From assembly GCA_045636945.1 (NCBI GenBank), contig JAZTYO010000033.1, positions 1 through 23,068 of the forward strand: 23,068 nucleotides of DNA. Reading direction: 5' to 3'. This DNA comes from UMGS172 sp045636945 (GTDB taxonomy: Bacteria; Bacillota; Clostridia; Oscillospirales; Acutalibacteraceae). The notes beneath the pieces are model-generated. The model ran no database searches and had not been told where the DNA came from. It was given only the letters and a program-made list of their open reading frames with translations. The position numbers and the translations under genes are program-made. Below are positions 22,001-23,068 of the stretch, piece by piece (the first letter of the stretch is position 1; the number at the start of each line of letters is the position of its first letter).

Positions 22001-23068
22001 CTATCCCTTTGTATCCCCTTTACATTCAAAGACGTATTCATATTCATATCCAACAAAAGTAATGGTTTGCAATTCTCGCTCTACTTTTATCTCGGATATT
22101 TCTACTGGTAATTTACCTCTTAATACTTCGAACCGAGAATCAGATATATCATATTTTTCAGGAACAATGATTGAAAGCATTGTTCCACCATCCGTCGAAT
22201 ACTCACCAGCCCAACTTGCCCGATCTGCTGACGTGATTCCAAAATATTTAAGCGAGGTATTCGCATCCCAGGTGGGATCACAATAATAAAACTTGCCATC
22301 GATTTGAACGATATTCCACATATGAATACCACTACCACCCATATGTAAAACTGTTCCACAAGTTATATCCGCTTGTGTACACAAAAACATATATGCCTGC
22401 GCGATATTAGTGCAAATACCACTTTTTTTTGAAAGTACATAATATGGTGAAGATTTGAAATTTGCTTCTTTTTTGTTCAATTTCTCATAATTCTCGCCAA
22501 GCAAATCATAATCATAGTTCAAATCATCAATCACTGCATAATATAAAAGCAGCGCACGCATTGCATCACTATCTGTTGTTCTTATATTCGACAAATATGA
22601 CTTGGTCACATCATAAAAATCTTGCAGTTTACTGTTAAATTCTGTTTCATCTATAAAAAATTTCCACGATACTCTCTCTGATGCTTCATCATAGGAAGAT
22701 ATCTCATTAAAATCAGTAAAAGCGCCAAATATTGGACAAGTGCAGTGAATCACATATGCCATATCATTTAAAAAACGCTGACTGTTACCGCTTACTTTTA
22801 TCTCGGCACTGTTCTCATATTTCAAAAAGCTGTCTATTACAATCTGTGCTGCCGCGACCACATCATCGCTTGCATTCTCAAGAATCATCGGAGATATCTT
22901 GGTCAGGTCTGTATGAAACTCATCATCATTTTCTGCATTTTCATTCACTGCAGTTGTTTCCGCAGCATTTCCCGAAATTCCGTCAGGCGTGTTATCCGCC
23001 TCGTTTCTCGGAGTGCATCCCGTTAAGAAAATTACAAGCACACAGCAAATCAGCGTTAATGCAAAACC
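22001..23068 (-). CDS. transglutaminase-like lipoprotein, 5' end outside the window
   Basis: The frame stays open to the right edge; the upstream codons GFALTLICC continue the hydrophobic core of a signal peptide that ends in the lipobox LTGC, so the true start lies beyond 23068 and the protein is membrane-anchored by a lipidated Cys. After a flexible acidic Ser/Thr/Asn linker comes a globular domain whose C-terminal half is transglutaminase-like. Counting from the GTG at 23041, Cys210 (KSGICTNIAQAY), His240 (GSGIHMWNIV) and Asp255 (YYCDPTWD) form the Cys-His-Asp triad. Such domains in Clostridia act as cysteine proteases or cross-linking enzymes at the cell surface; which one is unknown. The gene is visibly richer in A+T than the neighbouring housekeeping genes and may have a different origin. 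Confidence 0.85.
   Translation of the reverse strand, partial: GFALTLICCVLVIFLTGCTPRNEADNTPDGISGNAAETTAVNENAENDDEFHTDLTKISPMILENASDDVVAAAQIVIDSFLKYENSAEIKVSGNSQRFLNDMAYVIHCTCPIFGAFTDFNEISSYDEASERVSWKFFIDETEFNSKLQDFYDVTKSYLSNIRTTDSDAMRALLLYYAVIDDLNYDYDLLGENYEKLNKKEANFKSSPYYVLSKKSGICTNIAQAYMFLCTQADITCGTVLHMGGSGIHMWNIVQIDGKFYYCDPTWDANTSLKYFGITSADRASWAGEYSTDGGTMLSIIVPEKYDISDSRFEVLRGKLPVEISEIKVERELQTITFVGYEYEYVFECKGDTKG

Noticed and set aside
21893..22111. Plus-strand frame of 72 codons after AGGAGA with an ATG
   Set aside because: Its second half is antisense to the C-terminal end of the transglutaminase lipoprotein and the first half has no family-like pattern; treated as chance.

Overview
The window looks like a chromosomal segment of a Clostridia-class member of the Bacillota, probably an Oscillospirales/Ruminococcaceae-type gut or anaerobic bacterium. 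The grounds are sigma-A promoters with TTGACA/TATAAT boxes and 17-base spacers, strong AGGAGG ribosome sites, moderate GC, the yceD-rpmF pair, the TIGR03279-der-plsY-gpsA order, a Gram-positive-type phosphoglucose isomerase, QueH, a FolT-type ECF transporter subunit behind a tetrahydrofolate riboswitch, and a transglutaminase lipoprotein. The assignment is inference; no rRNA or tRNA is present.

Layout. Positions 1-1143 hold the 3' part of a secreted beta-rich surface protein with an apparent single-base frameshift near 150. A small Cys-rich two-helix membrane protein follows (1266-1508), then a gene-free stretch packed with inverted repeats (1550-1795, MITE-like). Next come queH (1876-2412), a DacF-type D,D-carboxypeptidase (2500-3750), pgi (3879-5216) with a small P-loop protein behind it (5272-5688), and yceD-rpmF (5849-6554). 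From 6638 to 11397 runs a compact operon: radical-SAM/PDZ protein of the DUF512 type, der, plsY, gpsA and a DUF2809 membrane protein. It links ribosome assembly with the first steps of phospholipid synthesis, since GpsA makes glycerol-3-phosphate and PlsY acylates it.

Positions 11406-13525 form a separate unit: a promoter with an operator-like inverted repeat in its spacer, a well-supported tetrahydrofolate (folT-class) riboswitch carrying an extra hairpin, an SD-sequestering stem, folT, and a MATE exporter only 4 bases downstream. Positions 13586-17479 are a zone of decay on the minus strand. A metallophosphoesterase, an Eis-like GNAT/SCP2 acetyltransferase and a NAT_N/GNAT_C acyltransferase are all broken by single-base shifts or in-frame stops, while an intact plus-strand M19 dipeptidase sits between them.

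From 17614 two flavoprotein genes overlap by ATGA (HI0933/BaiN family, then COG2509). A strongly codon-biased gapA (20625-21656) follows behind its own promoter. Downstream are three hairpin/T-tract structures, the outer two resembling each other. The window ends in a minus-strand transglutaminase-like lipoprotein whose signal peptide runs off the right edge.

I see no phage, CRISPR, transposase or dedicated defence locus. The most interesting items are the riboswitch with its folT-MATE pairing, the cluster of broken acyltransferase genes, the repeat element at 1643-1791, and inverted repeats placed on two promoters.
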